Shown here in pieces: positions 6,214-7,529 of a DNA stretch of 7,529 nt. The stretch spans positions 1 through 7,529 of the forward strand of contig JAGMCJ010000167.1 in assembly GCA_023129265.1 (NCBI GenBank). The letters are read 5' to 3'. This stretch comes from Thermoplasmata archaeon (GTDB taxonomy: Archaea; Thermoplasmatota; Thermoplasmata; RBG-16-68-12; JAGMCJ01). The notes beneath the pieces are model-generated. The model saw only the letters and a program-made list of their open reading frames with translations. It had not been told where the DNA came from and made no database searches. Numbering within the stretch: the first letter of the stretch is position 1; each line of letters starts with the position of its first letter. The translations under genes were made by a program, and so were the position numbers.

Positions 6214-7322
6214 CACTGCCAACTGTTGACGAAGTGATCGATGCCGACAGACCAACCCTGAAGCACTACTGCAAGCTCTACGGTCTGCCCGTGAAAGGAA
6301 AGAACAGGTACCTGAGGGCGCGGCTGTTCGAGCTCATTCGGCTGGGGAAGGCGAAAGAGGACTCAGGGGATGAGATTGCGCCCGCGAACGGCCTGTCCCG
6401 CTTCAGAAGGGCCCTGCTGCTAGCATCAAAAGGAGAAGCCGAGCGGGCGAAGGACGAACTTGACAAGTGCCTGGAGGCGTGCCCGGAATCCGGCCTTTCG
6501 CTGATAGCGAAGTCCCTCCTTCTTGATGTCATAGGCGAAGAGGACTCGGTTAGCTACTCCGACGAGGCTGTTGCGATTGACGACCGCGTGGAAGTGCTTC
6601 TCGGAAGGGCCCTCGTGCTTCTCAACGCTGGGAGATGGAGCGATGCGGAGGACGCCGCCGACTCCCTGACCGGCAGGTCAGACGATCCCATCCCATGGCT
6701 ATTGAAAGCCCTTGCCACGGTACCAGCGGGTCGGCCCGGTCTTGCCGTTCAGTTCTTGGACGAGGCCTTGGAAATCGATGATCGGATCCCGGAGCTCTGG
6801 AACATGAAGGGCGAGATCATCGTGCGCCTGGGCAACTACGGCAATTCCCTGCCATGTTTCGATCAGGCAATCAATCTGCGGGAGGACTACTCAGAGGCGC
6901 ACAACAACAAGGGCGTGGCGCTTCTTCATCTCGGTCACTACGATGACGCTCTCGAGTGTTTCGAAAGGGCGCTGGGTTCTACGCCGAAATATCCAGAGGC
7001 TATGGCAAACAAATCGGTCGCCCTGCATCTGCTCGGGAATGGAATCGATTCATTGAGATGGATCGACATGGCAGCCGAAATCCAACCGACCGCAGAACTG
7101 TGGAACAACAGAGGACAGATTCTTCTTTCGATGGACCGATTCGATGAGGCCCTGTCATCCTTTGGCAGAGCGCTCGAGATGAACGAGGACTCCGTCGAAG
7201 CGCGCCAGGGTAGGGAGATTGCCCTCGAGAAGATGGAGCAGAAGAGGAGGGAAGAGGAATCCCTCGCCCAACCCACAGAGGTGCGCAAGTTCCTGGAGGC
7301 CGGCGAGACCGGACCCACCTAG
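6210..7322 (+). CDS. SAP-like motif plus TPR-repeat protein
   Basis: ATG 6210 overlaps the previous gene's TGA as ATGA and has AAGGAG (6196-6201) 8 nt upstream, inside the preceding gene. It is preferred over ATG 6192, which lacks this spacing. The product has 370 residues. Residues ~14-43 (LKHYCKLYGLPVKGKNRYLRARL) match the SAP pattern: a helix, the GLP.KG turn and a basic second helix. SAP motifs bind DNA and sometimes RNA. Eight TPRs follow (~61-328). The last four are very regular (ELWNMKGEIIVRLGNY, AHNNKGVALLHLGHY); the first ones are more diverged. A charged tail (KMEQKRREEE, then a Pro/Glu segment) ends the protein. It has no enzyme motif and no membrane segment, so it is probably a cytoplasmic adaptor working with the two upstream TPR proteins. 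Confidence 0.9.
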   Translation: MTLPTVDEVIDADRPTLKHYCKLYGLPVKGKNRYLRARLFELIRLGKAKEDSGDEIAPANGLSRFRRALLLASKGEAERAKDELDKCLEACPESGLSLIAKSLLLDVIGEEDSVSYSDEAVAIDDRVEVLLGRALVLLNAGRWSDAEDAADSLTGRSDDPIPWLLKALATVPAGRPGLAVQFLDEALEIDDRIPELWNMKGEIIVRLGNYGNSLPCFDQAINLREDYSEAHNNKGVALLHLGHYDDALECFERALGSTPKYPEAMANKSVALHLLGNGIDSLRWIDMAAEIQPTAELWNNRGQILLSMDRFDEALSSFGRALEMNEDSVEARQGREIALEKMEQKRREEESLAQPTEVRKFLEAGETGPT

Positions 7323-7529
7323 CCAAGTCTCGCGAAATCCAGGAGGGAGCCTCTTTTTCCGATGTTGCTGATGAGACTCCTCACGCTGCCCGCTGATTGG
7401 TAGGTCTTCGTGAGAAGGTCGACGTGTCCCCTCCCCATGTTCTGGGCGCGTAGCTCCCTCTTGAAGACTCGGACGGCCCTCTTCCTCCGCATCTCGTATC
7501 GCAGGAACGTGAGGCCGAACTTGACCAGC
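7319..7529 (-). CDS. Small basic protein, C-terminal part (start beyond right edge)
   Basis: The minus strand is open from the right edge to TAG at 7319-7321, giving the last 69 residues of a protein. They are rich in Arg and Lys and predicted largely helical: LVKFGLTFLRYEMRRKRAVR, then FKRELRAQNMGRGHVDLLTKTY, ending SLISNIGKRGSLLDFARLG. The pattern of a basic helix, a short Gly/Met turn, and a second helix ending in Tyr followed by LxxL is one I associate, from memory only, with small uncharacterised archaeal proteins; no function can be given. It is convergent with the TPR operon and overlaps its last gene by four bases. Coding reality is supported by GC-ending codons and sensible residue composition over the whole segment. 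Confidence 0.65.
   Translation of the reverse strand, partial: LVKFGLTFLRYEMRRKRAVRVFKRELRAQNMGRGHVDLLTKTYQSAGSVRSLISNIGKRGSLLDFARLG
7354..7358 (+). terminator. Possible oligo-T terminator of the TPR operon
   Basis: A run of five T lies about 32 nt after the operon's final TAG, in otherwise GC-rich DNA. Archaeal RNA polymerase can stop at oligo-T tracts without a hairpin. The run is short and lies inside the convergent minus-strand gene, where it also encodes a lysine-arginine stretch, so it may be coincidental. Confidence 0.2.

Overview
This window looks like a piece of an archaeal chromosome, most likely from an uncultured Thermoplasmatota-type euryarchaeon. This assignment is an inference. 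It rests on moderately high GC, an archaeal-style secreted protein with PKD and Fn3-like domains and many N-glycosylation sequons, tightly coupled operon starts, AT-rich TATA-like patches instead of -10/-35 boxes, and a cluster of TPR proteins carrying small nucleic-acid-binding-type modules. No rRNA, tRNA, CRISPR array or transposase is visible.

Left part (1-2274, minus strand): a large secreted multidomain protein begins at 1538 and runs off the left edge. Its N-terminus has a signal peptide, followed by beta-rich, lamin-tail-like, PKD and Fn3-like domains. Upstream of it lies a 295-bp non-coding stretch with three copies of a 22-bp inverted repeat (core GTTAACC...GGTTAAC), which look like operator sites. 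Next comes a GNAT-family acetyltransferase gene, also on the minus strand. About 170 bp of apparently divergent promoter DNA separates it from the rightward operon.

Centre and right (2444-7322, plus strand): three genes for TPR-repeat proteins lie head to tail and overlap by 1-4 bases (TGATG and ATGA junctions), so they are almost certainly one translationally coupled operon. Each protein pairs a TPR solenoid with a different small module. Gene 1 has an N-terminal CxxC...CxxC zinc ribbon and a double helix-hairpin-helix placed between two TPR blocks. Gene 2 has an N-terminal Mrr/restriction-endonuclease-like domain whose catalytic residues look degraded, plus a C-terminal four-cysteine motif. 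Gene 3 has an N-terminal SAP-like motif. Zinc ribbon, HhH, Mrr-type and SAP modules are all commonly associated with nucleic acids. The cluster may therefore encode a DNA- or RNA-associated TPR scaffold complex; this is the best candidate for an undescribed system here. Its function is not known to me.

Right edge (7319-7529, minus strand): the C-terminus of a small basic protein of unknown function converges on the operon. Its stop codon overlaps the last TPR gene's stop codon through a shared CTAG.
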